A stretch of 8,267 nt of DNA from JAMLHN01 sp035708745 (lineage in GTDB: Bacteria; Chloroflexota; Chloroflexia; Thermomicrobiales; UBA6265). Positions 1-5,734 of the stretch are shown here, piece by piece (the stretch's first letter is position 1; each line of letters starts with the position of its first letter). Under the pieces are notes generated by a model. That model had not been told where the DNA came from. It ran no database searches and saw only the letters and a program-made list of their open reading frames with translations. Made by a program: the position numbers and the translations under genes. Where the stretch lies: the NCBI GenBank assembly GCA_035708745.1, contig DASTFJ010000019.1, forward strand, positions 1 through 8,267. Direction: 5' to 3'.

Positions 1-18
1 GTACCATTTCCGCCATGA
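1..18 (+). CDS. 3' end of an upstream gene (possible)
   Basis: Reading in the frame that ends with TGA at 16-18 gives V-P-F-P-P-stop. That stop overlaps the ATG of the next gene in the ATGA arrangement typical of translationally coupled operon genes. Only five codons are in the window, so the product cannot be identified and the frame itself is an inference from the overlap. If the following two genes belong to a peptide-modification cluster, a PqqD-like, transglutaminase-like or asparagine-synthetase-like gene would be the expected neighbour. Confidence 0.3.
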   Translation, partial: VPFPP

Positions 19-1019
19 CCGACTTATGGACGAATCTCGACCGCATCATCGGTGCGGCACCGGATGCGGGTGCCCTGCGGATGCACGGGCTGGGTCCGAT
101 CGCCGCGTGGCGCATGCGCGAGCGCGGGGAACCGGTGCCCGCCGATGTCGACCGGTTGGCACACGGGGCCGCTTATGCCTCGGTGACCGCGGCGCCGCTG
201 CTGCAGAAGGTCATCGATATCCTGCAAGAACCGGTGCTGGTGCTCAAAGGTCCCGAGGTCGCCCGGCTCTACCCCGAGCGCACCTTGCGCACCTATGGCG
301 ATCTCGATCTGCTGGTGGCCGATCTGCCATCGGCCGAACGGAAGCTGCTCGACGCCGGGTTTGCCGAGCTGATGCCGAACCGCAAGCTGGAGGGGCACCA
401 TCACGACAGTCCACTCGGTCTGGGCAATCTCGCGCTGATGATCGAGCTGCACCGCAGCCCCGGCTGGCTCCGATGGCTCACGCCGCCCTCGGACGCCGAG
501 CTGTTGCGGGTCGCCGTCCCCAGCGCGACCGGGGTCGATGGCGCCTATGCCCTGCCGCCGGAGCCACTGGCGCTCTTTCTGGCCAGTCACGCCTGGCGGC
601 ACAACCCCTATCTCTCGATCGTTCACCTGGTCGATATCGAGCTCATTCGCCGGCAAACCGATCCGGTTGCGGTGATGACGCTGGCGCGCCGGTGGGGGAT
701 GGACCGCGTGTGGACACACCTCTGCGCGATGATCGATTGGTATATCTATCAGGACGGTCCGGTTCCGGGGCCGGTGCATCGCTGGTGGGCGCGCCATCTC
801 CACGAAACCCGCGAGCAAACGCTGCTGGAGTATTACCTGGGCAGCTGGGGCCGCGGCCTGGCCGCGCCGACTCCCCTCGAACAAGTCGAAACCATCGCGC
901 ACGATGTGCGCTTCAGCTTCACCGCGCACTCGTGGCAGAGCCGGCGGCAGAAGCTCGGCCGTATCGCGCATGGCGCGCGCTCGCTGGCCCGGCCCGCCAG
1001 CCGGCATCTCAAAGGCTGA
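15..1019 (+). CDS. Nucleotidyltransferase family protein (NTP_transf_5 type)
   Basis: A 334-residue protein resembling the NTP_transf_5 family of nucleotidyltransferase-fold proteins. Visible hallmarks, in order: 'VLVLKG' (K78-G79), an arginine-rich stretch leading into 'GDLDLLV' (D97 and D99 as the metal-binding D-x-D pair), 'ELH' (144-146), 'SHAWRH' (191-196) and a helical 'HLVDIELI' (204-211). Family members are usually about 300-400 residues, so this looks complete. It would be a soluble cytoplasmic protein. The biochemical substrate is not known for most members. These genes recur beside HPr-kinase-like P-loop genes and PqqD-like genes in lasso-peptide and exopolysaccharide-type clusters, and here the HPr-kinase-like gene follows after 4 bases. 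The ATG at 15 probably overlaps the stop of a preceding gene. A long antisense frame across the same stretch is a shadow. The family call is fairly secure; the role is inference. Confidence 0.82.
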   Translation: MTDLWTNLDRIIGAAPDAGALRMHGLGPIAAWRMRERGEPVPADVDRLAHGAAYASVTAAPLLQKVIDILQEPVLVLKGPEVARLYPERTLRTYGDLDLLVADLPSAERKLLDAGFAELMPNRKLEGHHHDSPLGLGNLALMIELHRSPGWLRWLTPPSDAELLRVAVPSATGVDGAYALPPEPLALFLASHAWRHNPYLSIVHLVDIELIRRQTDPVAVMTLARRWGMDRVWTHLCAMIDWYIYQDGPVPGPVHRWWARHLHETREQTLLEYYLGSWGRGLAAPTPLEQVETIAHDVRFSFTAHSWQSRRQKLGRIAHGARSLARPASRHLKG

Positions 1020-1023
1020 CCGG

Positions 1024-1818
1024 ATGCCGTTCACTCGCTACGCCAGCGCCTATGGGCGGGTGATCGGTATCGAATCAGACGATGCCGGCATCGCGCTGCC
1101 GCTCCCGTATCTGCCGTTTCCCTGGGACACGACCCGCCCACAGGGCGGCCTCGACCGGATCTATCAGGTTCGCTCACGCCCGAACGGCGCCTATACACTC
1201 GCCATCGACCAGGATCCGCCGGTGGACGTGCTTGGCCTCGAGCTCCTGGGCGACCGCATCGAGGGCGATCTGCACCACTGGCTGGCGACCTTTACCCGTG
1301 GATTTCTTTTCGTTCATGCGGGGTGCGTGGGCTGGCGCGGTCGCGGTCTCGTGCTTCCCGGCCGCTCGCATGCGGGCAAGACGACGCTGACCCGTGCGCT
1401 GGTCGAGGCGGGCGCGACGTATTACTCGGACGACTATGCCGTCATCGATCCAACCGGGGCGATCTGGCCGTTTCCCCGGCGGCTCTATGTCCGGCCAATA
1501 ACCTCCGAGCCGCCGCATCGGATCGATCCGGTCGCCAGCCAGTGGGAGATCGGCCGAACCGCGATGCGGGCGGCGCTGGTGGCCGAGCTCCGATTCGATC
1601 GAGATGGGGGTTGGGCTGTCGAGCGCCTTTCCGGTGGCCAGGGCGCGCTCTCGCTGCTGGACAACACCGTCGCCGCCCGCGAGCGCCCGCAGGACGCCCT
1701 CCGTCTGATGTCGAACGCCATGGAGGGCGCGATCGCGATCAAAGGCACCCGCGGCGACGCCGAATCGAGCGCCCGGCGACTGCTGGCTATGGTCGACGAC
1801 TTCCTGGACCACGCATAG
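1024..1818 (+). CDS. HPr kinase/phosphorylase-like P-loop protein
   Basis: A 264-residue protein resembling the C-terminal kinase domain of HPr kinase (HprK), as found in stand-alone 'HPr kinase' or 'serine kinase of HPr' proteins of biosynthetic clusters. It shows 'FVHAGCV' (96-102) ahead of a Walker A loop 'GRSHAGKT' (113-120), then 'YYSDDYAVI' (133-141) with the paired aspartates D136-D137 expected of the acidic site. The first 85 residues are not recognisable. The frame is open further upstream, into the previous gene, but the ATG at 1024 is chosen because it follows the previous stop by 4 bases, has AAAGG at 1011-1015, and avoids a 120-base overlap. It is probably co-transcribed with the nucleotidyltransferase gene. 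In lasso-peptide clusters relatives phosphorylate the precursor peptide; whether this one does so is unknown. True HprK of sugar regulation is unlikely because no HPr or PTS gene is nearby. Confidence 0.8.
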   Translation: MPFTRYASAYGRVIGIESDDAGIALPLPYLPFPWDTTRPQGGLDRIYQVRSRPNGAYTLAIDQDPPVDVLGLELLGDRIEGDLHHWLATFTRGFLFVHAGCVGWRGRGLVLPGRSHAGKTTLTRALVEAGATYYSDDYAVIDPTGAIWPFPRRLYVRPITSEPPHRIDPVASQWEIGRTAMRAALVAELRFDRDGGWAVERLSGGQGALSLLDNTVAARERPQDALRLMSNAMEGAIAIKGTRGDAESSARRLLAMVDDFLDHA

Positions 1819-1843
1819 TCGATCCGTCACCTCACCCCCAGAT

Positions 1844-2030
1844 CGTCATCCCGACCCTCTCCCGTCATCCCGACCGAAGCGCAGGGACCTCCTGTCGCCC
1901 AGCAACCAAGCCTCCATCACACCACCTGCGGTCGTCGCGCAGGGATCCGCGCCCTGCGCCAGGATCATGAGGGTGCAATGGAGATCGAGTTGCGGGGCAT
2001 CAAGAGGTCCTTCGACAAGCTCAGGACGAC
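1844..2030. repeat. Dispersed-repeat block: inverted ends around a hairpin
   Basis: This covers most of the gene-free 1819-2072 gap between two convergent genes. CGTCATCCCGACC occurs twice, at 1844-1856 and 1863-1875. The second copy extends to 1890 (ending in CAGGGACCT) and is an imperfect inverted match to 2005-2030, which begins AGGTCCTTCGACAAGC. Between them, GCGCAGGG (1937-1944) pairs perfectly with CCCTGCGC (1952-1959) over a 7-base loop. The right arm contains the 'TTCGACAAGCTCAGGA' word, which I know as a widespread intergenic repeat in many environmental bacteria and which is often mis-annotated as peptides containing FDKLR. No T-run follows the hairpin, so it is not a classical terminator. 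No coding potential was recognised here. Confidence 0.5.
1937..1959. other. Perfect 8-bp hairpin in convergent gap
   Basis: GCGCAGGG (1937-1944) and CCCTGCGC (1952-1959) are exact reverse complements around a 7-base loop. The hairpin lies downstream of the HPr-kinase-like gene and of the oppositely oriented tetR gene. It could stabilise the 3' end of either transcript, but the missing T-tract on both sides argues against intrinsic termination. It is more likely part of the repeat block that contains it. Confidence 0.4.
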
Positions 2031-2072
2031 GGAGGGTGTGGCTGAGGGCGATGTTCGATCGGGGCAGATTGC

Positions 2073-2732
2073 TTACCGCTGCGTCGGTTTCCCGGCCAGG
2101 CCGTGCAGCAGCACGTCGATCACCAGCGCGGCGGCTTCATCTGCCGGGGGTGGGGGAACGGCCGCGAACTCGGGTTCCTGGTGGGCGAGCGCCATCATCA
2201 TGTGAAAGAACATGGTGGCCGCATAGTGCGGATTGATCGCCCGCATTTCACCTCGCTCGATCGCCCGCTCGAAAATGTCCGAAAAAACCGCCTGCATGCT
2301 ACGCAACCGTTCGTGGACCTCGGTGTGCTCCGATTCGGGCACATGCTTGAAAAAGTCCATAGCCAGCCGGTGAATTTCCGGTTGGTCGAATTGCCGGTAG
2401 TTGATCAGCGCAATCTGGCGCAGCTGCTCCTCGAGCGGCGCATCGTCCAGATCGACCGCCGCGAAGTCGCGCAGGATGCGGTCCATCAGCTCCGCCATCA
2501 CATCGGCAAAGAGCGATTCCTTGCTGCGGAAGTGGTGATAGAGCGATGCCTTGCGCAACCCGGCGATGTCGGCGATTTGCTGCATCGACACCCCGAGATA
2601 CCCCTCGTCGATGAAGAGGCGCCGCGCAATGTCGACGATGCGCTGGCGGCTGGTCGGCGGGGGAGCCGATTCACCTGATGAGGTGGTCGAAAATTCTTCG
2701 GTAATCACGAACGACGAATATCCTCTTGACAT
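2073..2732 (-). CDS. TetR/AcrR family transcriptional repressor
   Basis: A protein of up to 219 residues with a typical TetR N-terminal DNA-binding domain: 'RQRIVDIARRLFIDEGYLGVSM' (29-50), then the helix-turn-helix 'QQIADIAGLRKASLYHHFRSKESLF' (51-75), each described here by its position. The C-terminal ligand-binding half (about 95-210) is all helical and shows no recognisable subfamily. Residues 1-27 are rich in Ser, Thr and Pro and look disordered. The ATG at 2732 lacks a strong Shine-Dalgarno site, and a GTG at 2708 (residue 9) is a possible alternative start. The gene is divergent from a drug-exporter-type ABC operon, and the gap carries two copies of a palindromic operator, so it very probably represses that operon and perhaps itself. 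The inducer is unknown; by family habit it would be a hydrophobic or toxic compound carried by the exporter. Confidence 0.93.
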   Translation of the reverse strand: MSRGYSSFVITEEFSTTSSGESAPPPTSRQRIVDIARRLFIDEGYLGVSMQQIADIAGLRKASLYHHFRSKESLFADVMAELMDRILRDFAAVDLDDAPLEEQLRQIALINYRQFDQPEIHRLAMDFFKHVPESEHTEVHERLRSMQAVFSDIFERAIERGEMRAINPHYAATMFFHMMMALAHQEPEFAAVPPPPADEAAALVIDVLLHGLAGKPTQR

Positions 2733-2754
2733 GGTGAGCGTCTGTTGCTATCCT
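2726..2754 (+). promoter_or_regulatory. Sigma-70-type promoter of the ABC exporter operon
   Basis: A perfect -35 box TTGACA at 2726-2731 is followed by a 17-base spacer and the -10 box TATCCT at 2749-2754, which keeps the key T, A and final T. Transcription would start near 2761, inside the first operator, giving a leader of about 98 nt to the ATG at 2859. The -35 box overlaps the tetR start codon, so the two genes share a very compact control region. Confidence 0.7.
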
Positions 2755-2778
2755 ACCGACCGGTCGGTAGCTTTTCGA
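2750..2778 (-). promoter_or_regulatory. Possible tetR promoter, interleaved with the operator
   Basis: On the minus strand TCGAAA (2778-2773) and TAGGAT (2755-2750) are separated by 17 bases, each matching consensus at four of six positions. The first operator fills the spacer, so a bound repressor would also block this promoter, giving autoregulation. The leader to the ATG at 2732 would be about 11 nt. The weak hexamers make this a suggestion only. Confidence 0.3.
2753..2770. promoter_or_regulatory. TetR operator copy 1 (perfect palindrome)
   Basis: CTACCGACCGGTCGGTAG is an exact 18-bp palindrome centred between 2761 and 2762. It begins inside the -10 box of the exporter promoter and covers the expected transcription start, the classic position for a repressor that blocks RNA polymerase. 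Size and symmetry suit a TetR-family dimer, and the regulator gene lies immediately beside it. Confidence 0.8.
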
Positions 2779-2793
2779 CCGACCGGTCGGTAG
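2776..2793. promoter_or_regulatory. TetR operator copy 2 (near-perfect palindrome)
   Basis: CGACCGACCGGTCGGTAG repeats copy 1 except at its second base, so the 14-bp core ACCGACCGGTCGGT (2778-2791) remains a perfect palindrome. Its centre lies 23 bp downstream of that of copy 1, in the early transcribed leader of the exporter operon. Two adjacent copies suggest binding of two repressor dimers. Confidence 0.75.
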
Positions 2794-2858
2794 GGTGCTA
2801 TCGGCAAGTGTACGAAATTTGCCGGCTTGGGGCAATGCCGGCGCCACTGGGAGCGTCT

Positions 2859-3863
2859 ATGTCGTCATCTGAACCAGTTGTTTTCGCCCAGGGATTGGAA
2901 AAACGTTTTGGAGAAACCCGCGCGCTGCGCGGGCTCGATCTTTCTCTCGATCAGGGACACATCCTGGCCGTGCTCGGGCCCAATGGCGCCGGCAAGACCA
3001 CCGCGGTCCGCATTCTCACTACCCTTGCCAAACCCGACGCCGGGATCGCCCGGGTGGCCGGCTTCGATGTGACCCAACAGCCACAGCAAGTGCGCTTGCG
3101 CATCGGCGTGACCGGGCAATATGCCGCCGTCGACGAGCTGCTGACCGGCCGGGAGAATCTCGAGATGATCGGCCGGCTCGCCCGGCTGCCGCAGGATGTC
3201 GCCAAAGCGCGCGCCACCGAGCTACTGGAACGGCTCGACCTGGTCGAGGCGGGCAACAGGGTGAGCAAGGGCTATTCCGGCGGGATGCGCCGCCGGCTCG
3301 ATCTGGCGGCGAGCCTGATGGCCAATCCACCGATCATCTTTCTCGACGAGCCGACCACCGGTCTCGATCCGCGCAGCCGCATGCAGATGTGGGATCTGAT
3401 CGAGGACCTGGTGCACGGCGGCGCGTCGATCCTGCTGACCACGCAATATCTGGAAGAAGCCGACCGGCTGGCCGACAACATCGTGATCATCGATCACGGC
3501 AAGGCGATCGCCCGTGGCTCGGCCGACGAGCTCAAGGAGCAGGCCGGCGGCCAGCGGCTGGAAGTCGTGCTGGCGCATCCGGAGCAGATGGACAAGGCCG
3601 AACCGATCGTCCAGCAATTCGGTGATGGTCCGGTGCAGCGCGACGAGCGTCGCGATCGTCTCTTTACCCCGGTGGTCGCCGCCGACGGGCTGCTGGCCCG
3701 GGTGGTGCTGGCCCTGGACGACCAGGGAATCGCCATCAACGACCTGGGTGTGCGCAAGCCAACCCTGGACGATGTTTTTCTCCAGCTCACGGGGCGTGAG
3801 CTCTCGCTCGAAGAATCGACCGAATCCGAGGTCGTCGACACCCAGGAGCGCAAAGCTGCATGA
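2859..3863 (+). CDS. DrrA-type ABC exporter ATP-binding protein
   Basis: A 334-residue ATPase of the DrrA (daunorubicin resistance) subfamily, which powers export of drugs or lipids with a separate ABC-2 permease. Motifs in order: Walker A GPNGAGKTT (40-48), Q-loop Gln87, signature YSGGMRRRLDLA (139-150), Walker B IIFLDE (159-164), D-loop GLD (168-170), and 'TTQYLEEADRLAD' (194-206), where Gln196 stands in the usual switch-histidine position, as in many DrrA relatives. The C-terminal part (about 230-313) ends in 'KPTLDDVFLQLTG', the conserved tail motif of DrrA proteins. The ATG at 2859 is chosen because GGGAG (2849-2853) lies 5 bases upstream and the ABC domain begins at once. Earlier in-frame starts (2745, 2835) would add residues encoded by promoter and operator DNA. 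The next gene overlaps it by 4 bases. Confidence 0.95.
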   Translation: MSSSEPVVFAQGLEKRFGETRALRGLDLSLDQGHILAVLGPNGAGKTTAVRILTTLAKPDAGIARVAGFDVTQQPQQVRLRIGVTGQYAAVDELLTGRENLEMIGRLARLPQDVAKARATELLERLDLVEAGNRVSKGYSGGMRRRLDLAASLMANPPIIFLDEPTTGLDPRSRMQMWDLIEDLVHGGASILLTTQYLEEADRLADNIVIIDHGKAIARGSADELKEQAGGQRLEVVLAHPEQMDKAEPIVQQFGDGPVQRDERRDRLFTPVVAADGLLARVVLALDDQGIAINDLGVRKPTLDDVFLQLTGRELSLEESTESEVVDTQERKAA

Positions 3864-4693
3864 GCACCGCACTCACCTCACCAACCATCGCCACCCAGAC
3901 CGTCGCCGCTGCGGAGACGCAGGGCGGCTTTCGCTGGGCCGTTTCCGACACGGTGGAGATGGTCAAGCGCAATTTGCGTCACATCCCCCGCTCACCCGAG
4001 CTGCTGCTCGATGTGACGGTGCAACCGGTCATCTTCGTCGTTCTGTTCGTCTATATCTTCGGCGGGGCGATCAACACCCCCGGCATGTCGTACGTCAACT
4101 ACCTGATGGCCGGCATCTTCGTGCAGACGCTCATCTTCGCCTGCATGACGAGCGGGATCGGATTGGCCTACGATCTGCAGAAGGGACTCGTCGACCGGTT
4201 CCGCTCGCTGCCGATGTCTCGCTCGGCCGTGGTTGCCGGGCGAACGATCACCGATCTGCTGCGCGGCATGCTGGCGGTCACCATTATGTTTCTCGTCGGC
4301 CTGGCAGTCGGGTTTCGCCCGGAAGGCAATGCGCTCGACTGGCTGATCGGCATCGGTCTGCTCCTGCTCTTCGCGTTCGCCTTTTCGTGGATCGGGGTCA
4401 CGATCGGCCTGCTGGTCGGCACGCCGGAGGCGGTGCAGGCGGCCCTCTTCGTTTTCGTCTTCCCGCTCACCTTTGCCAGCAGCGCCTTCGTGCCGGTCGA
4501 CACCATGCCCTCGTGGTTGCAGGGATTCGCGGAGAACCAGCCGCTCTCGCGGGTCATCGATATGCTGCGCAATGTCTTCCTCGGGCAACCCTACCGGGAG
4601 GACGCGCTCTACACCCTCGGCTGGTCGGTGCTCCTGCTGGCGATCTTCTTCCCGATCGCCATCGCGCTCTACAAGAAACGCACGACGGAGTAG
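3860..4693 (+). CDS. DrrB-type ABC-2 permease
   Basis: A 277-residue inner-membrane protein of the ABC-2 permease family and partner of the preceding ATPase. After a soluble N-terminus (1-45) there are about six hydrophobic segments: roughly 54-70, 80-101, 133-152, 161-185, 190-212 and 254-271. The cytoplasmic loop 'KGLVDRFRSLPMSR' (108-121) is the conserved coupling region of this family. The start ATG overlaps the ATPase stop in ATGA, so the two subunits are translationally coupled and probably made in equal amounts. A typical exporter would be a complex of two ATPases and two permeases. The substrate cannot be read from sequence. Antibiotics, other toxic amphiphiles or lipids are family possibilities, and the linked TetR regulator favours inducible detoxification. 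Confidence 0.95.
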   Translation: MSTALTSPTIATQTVAAAETQGGFRWAVSDTVEMVKRNLRHIPRSPELLLDVTVQPVIFVVLFVYIFGGAINTPGMSYVNYLMAGIFVQTLIFACMTSGIGLAYDLQKGLVDRFRSLPMSRSAVVAGRTITDLLRGMLAVTIMFLVGLAVGFRPEGNALDWLIGIGLLLLFAFAFSWIGVTIGLLVGTPEAVQAALFVFVFPLTFASSAFVPVDTMPSWLQGFAENQPLSRVIDMLRNVFLGQPYREDALYTLGWSVLLLAIFFPIAIALYKKRTTE

Positions 4694-4715
4694 GGGCCAA
4701 ATCAACCGAGTAGAC

Positions 4716-4749
4716 GAACGGCGGATCGATCTGGTCCGCCGTTCATTTT
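4716..4749 (+). terminator. Intrinsic terminator of the ABC exporter operon
   Basis: GAACGGCGGA (4716-4725) pairs perfectly with TCCGCCGTTC (4735-4744) over a 9-base loop, followed by ATTTT (4745-4749). It starts 22 bases after the permease stop codon. The T-run is short but the GC-rich stem is strong. Confidence 0.75.
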
Positions 4750-4788
4750 GCGTTGAGCGATGTTGGTTCGAACGTCGAGGTTCGTTTT

Positions 4789-4827
4789 GGTGGACCGCAC
4801 CGGGACTTTAGCCCGGTGCAGTCCACC
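4789..4827. repeat. REP-like long hairpin
   Basis: GGTGGAC (4789-4795) pairs with GTCCACC (4821-4827) and GCACCGGG (4797-4804) with CCCGGTGC (4812-4819). There is a single C-A mismatch between the two stems and a 7-base loop ACTTTAG. The total is 15 paired bases, with no T-tract on either side. The shape, one mismatch within a GC-rich palindrome in a convergent gap, is that of REP-type dispersed palindromes rather than a terminator. It lies between two better terminators, so it is not needed for ending either neighbouring transcript. Confidence 0.5.
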
Positions 4828-4868
4828 CAGCGCGAATCCTCCGGTATGGATCGCCCTCCGATACAAAC

Positions 4869-4901
4869 GAAACCGGCGGGACGAATCGTCCCGCCGGTTT
4901 C
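4869..4901 (-). terminator. Terminator of the DUF1269 gene (possibly bidirectional)
   Basis: GAAACCGGCGGGACG (4869-4883) pairs perfectly with CGTCCCGCCGGTTTC (4887-4901) around a 3-base loop. On the minus strand the stem ends in TTTC and is followed by GTTTGT, a fair U-rich tail, 29 bases after the stop codon of the gene transcribed in that direction. The plus-strand side has only scattered Ts, so action on that strand is less sure. Confidence 0.7.
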
Positions 4902-4930
4902 ACTATTGCCTCTTGCCTTTTGCCCGACGC

Positions 4931-5467
4931 CTACTTCTGCCCCTCGGCAGCTTTGATGTCCGCGACCAGCTCGTCGGTGGCCGCATCGTTCAACTGGGCC
5001 TGGTACTTGTTGACCGTCTTGATGATCTTGCCGACCTGGTCGGCATAGTTGCCGGAATAGACCACGATCAGCCCGGCCTCACCGTTGTCGAGCGCATCGC
5101 CGAGCTCTTTGAGCTCGCCGCGGCCGAGTCCGGTCTCGTAATGCCCGACCACGCTGCCGAGCGCTGCGCCACCCAGCCCACCGGCCACCAGCGCCGCGCC
5201 GATACCGATCGGCGGGAAGAGGGCCGCGACCGCCCCGAGCGCCAGACCGCCCGCCAGCCCGAGCGCCGCCCCATGCTGCGCACCGGCCTGATAGGTCTCG
5301 TCGATCCTGACCTTGCCCTTCTCGTCCTTGGACAGCACCGCGGCATCGAAGATGTGGGAAACGTGGATCTCATCGTAGAGGGCCTTGATTCCGGCAAAAT
5401 CGGCCCGCGCATCCTCTACGTTGTCATATGAAGCGGCCATGATATAGACGAAATCGTTGTCCGACAT
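4931..5467 (-). CDS. DUF1269 family protein with glycine-zipper membrane segment
   Basis: A 178-residue protein resembling the DUF1269 family of small, uncharacterised membrane-associated proteins. The N-terminal part (1-60) is a ferredoxin-like alpha/beta stretch beginning 'FVYIMAASYDNVEDARADF'. Residues 63-109 form a Gly/Ala-rich hydrophobic segment with repeated G-x-x-x-G spacing (for example 'GLAGGLALG', 'GGLGGAALG') and a central 'FPPIGIG' turn, suggesting a hairpin that enters or packs against the membrane. The C-terminal part (115-178) is a soluble domain, 'GLIVVYSGNYADQVGKII'. The start at 5467 is fixed by AAGGAG at 5479-5474, six bases upstream. A longer open frame to 5593 has no such support. 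The function of the family is unknown; stress-related envelope roles have been suggested for relatives but nothing here proves that. Confidence 0.85.
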   Translation of the reverse strand: MSDNDFVYIMAASYDNVEDARADFAGIKALYDEIHVSHIFDAAVLSKDEKGKVRIDETYQAGAQHGAALGLAGGLALGAVAALFPPIGIGAALVAGGLGGAALGSVVGHYETGLGRGELKELGDALDNGEAGLIVVYSGNYADQVGKIIKTVNKYQAQLNDAATDELVADIKAAEGQK

Positions 5468-5555
5468 GCGTTGCTCCTTCGACTGCGCGCAATCCCGACG
5501 TTCACCGGATGCGCGACACGCTCTTCCTCGCAAGGACTGCAAAGGTCCCAACCCG

Positions 5556-5585
5556 ATCTTACCAGCATGATTTTCGCTGTGGCAA
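5556..5585 (-). promoter_or_regulatory. Candidate promoter of the DUF1269 gene
   Basis: On the minus strand TTGCCA (5585-5580) and TAAGAT (5561-5556) are separated by 18 bases. The -35 box matches five of six consensus bases and the -10 box four. Transcription would begin near 5549, leaving a leader of about 80 nt. No equally good promoter was seen for the divergent CYTH gene. A small inverted repeat, CTCGA (5640-5644) with TCGAG (5649-5653), lies in the same 267-base gap. Confidence 0.35.
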
Positions 5586-5734
5586 TCCGGCAAATGGATA
5601 CCTCAAAGGTTGCAATTCGGGTGAAACATCCCGCTTCCACTCGACATATCGAGAGTCAGCGGCGTATCGTGAGGTCCGTCCCCGCGTCGCAGGGCCTCGT
5701 TCATTTCGCGCACGATCGACCAGGAGCATGGGTC

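Noticed and set aside
24..1034. Long minus-strand open frame opposite the nucleotidyltransferase gene
   Set aside because: Composition is Arg/Gln/His-rich with no recognisable motif. It is exactly antisense to a gene with clear family motifs, so it is a GC-rich shadow frame.
1978..2205. Small plus-strand frame containing FDKLR-like sequence
   Set aside because: The peptide is the translation of a dispersed intergenic repeat and runs antisense into tetR, so it is not a gene.
2745..2858. Upstream in-frame extension of the ABC ATPase
   Set aside because: These codons are the promoter, the operators and the leader. The family domain starts right after the ATG at 2859, which has its own Shine-Dalgarno site.
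3514..4713. A 399-codon plus-strand frame spanning the ATPase-permease junction
   Set aside because: It overlaps both real genes in another frame, is Arg/Ser/Ala-rich and low in hydrophobic structure, and has no motif. The DrrA and DrrB frames are unambiguous.
4760..5431. Plus-strand frame opposite the DUF1269 gene
   Set aside because: It begins in the hairpin-rich gap and passes through the terminator. The opposite strand has a strong ribosome-binding site and a recognisable domain.
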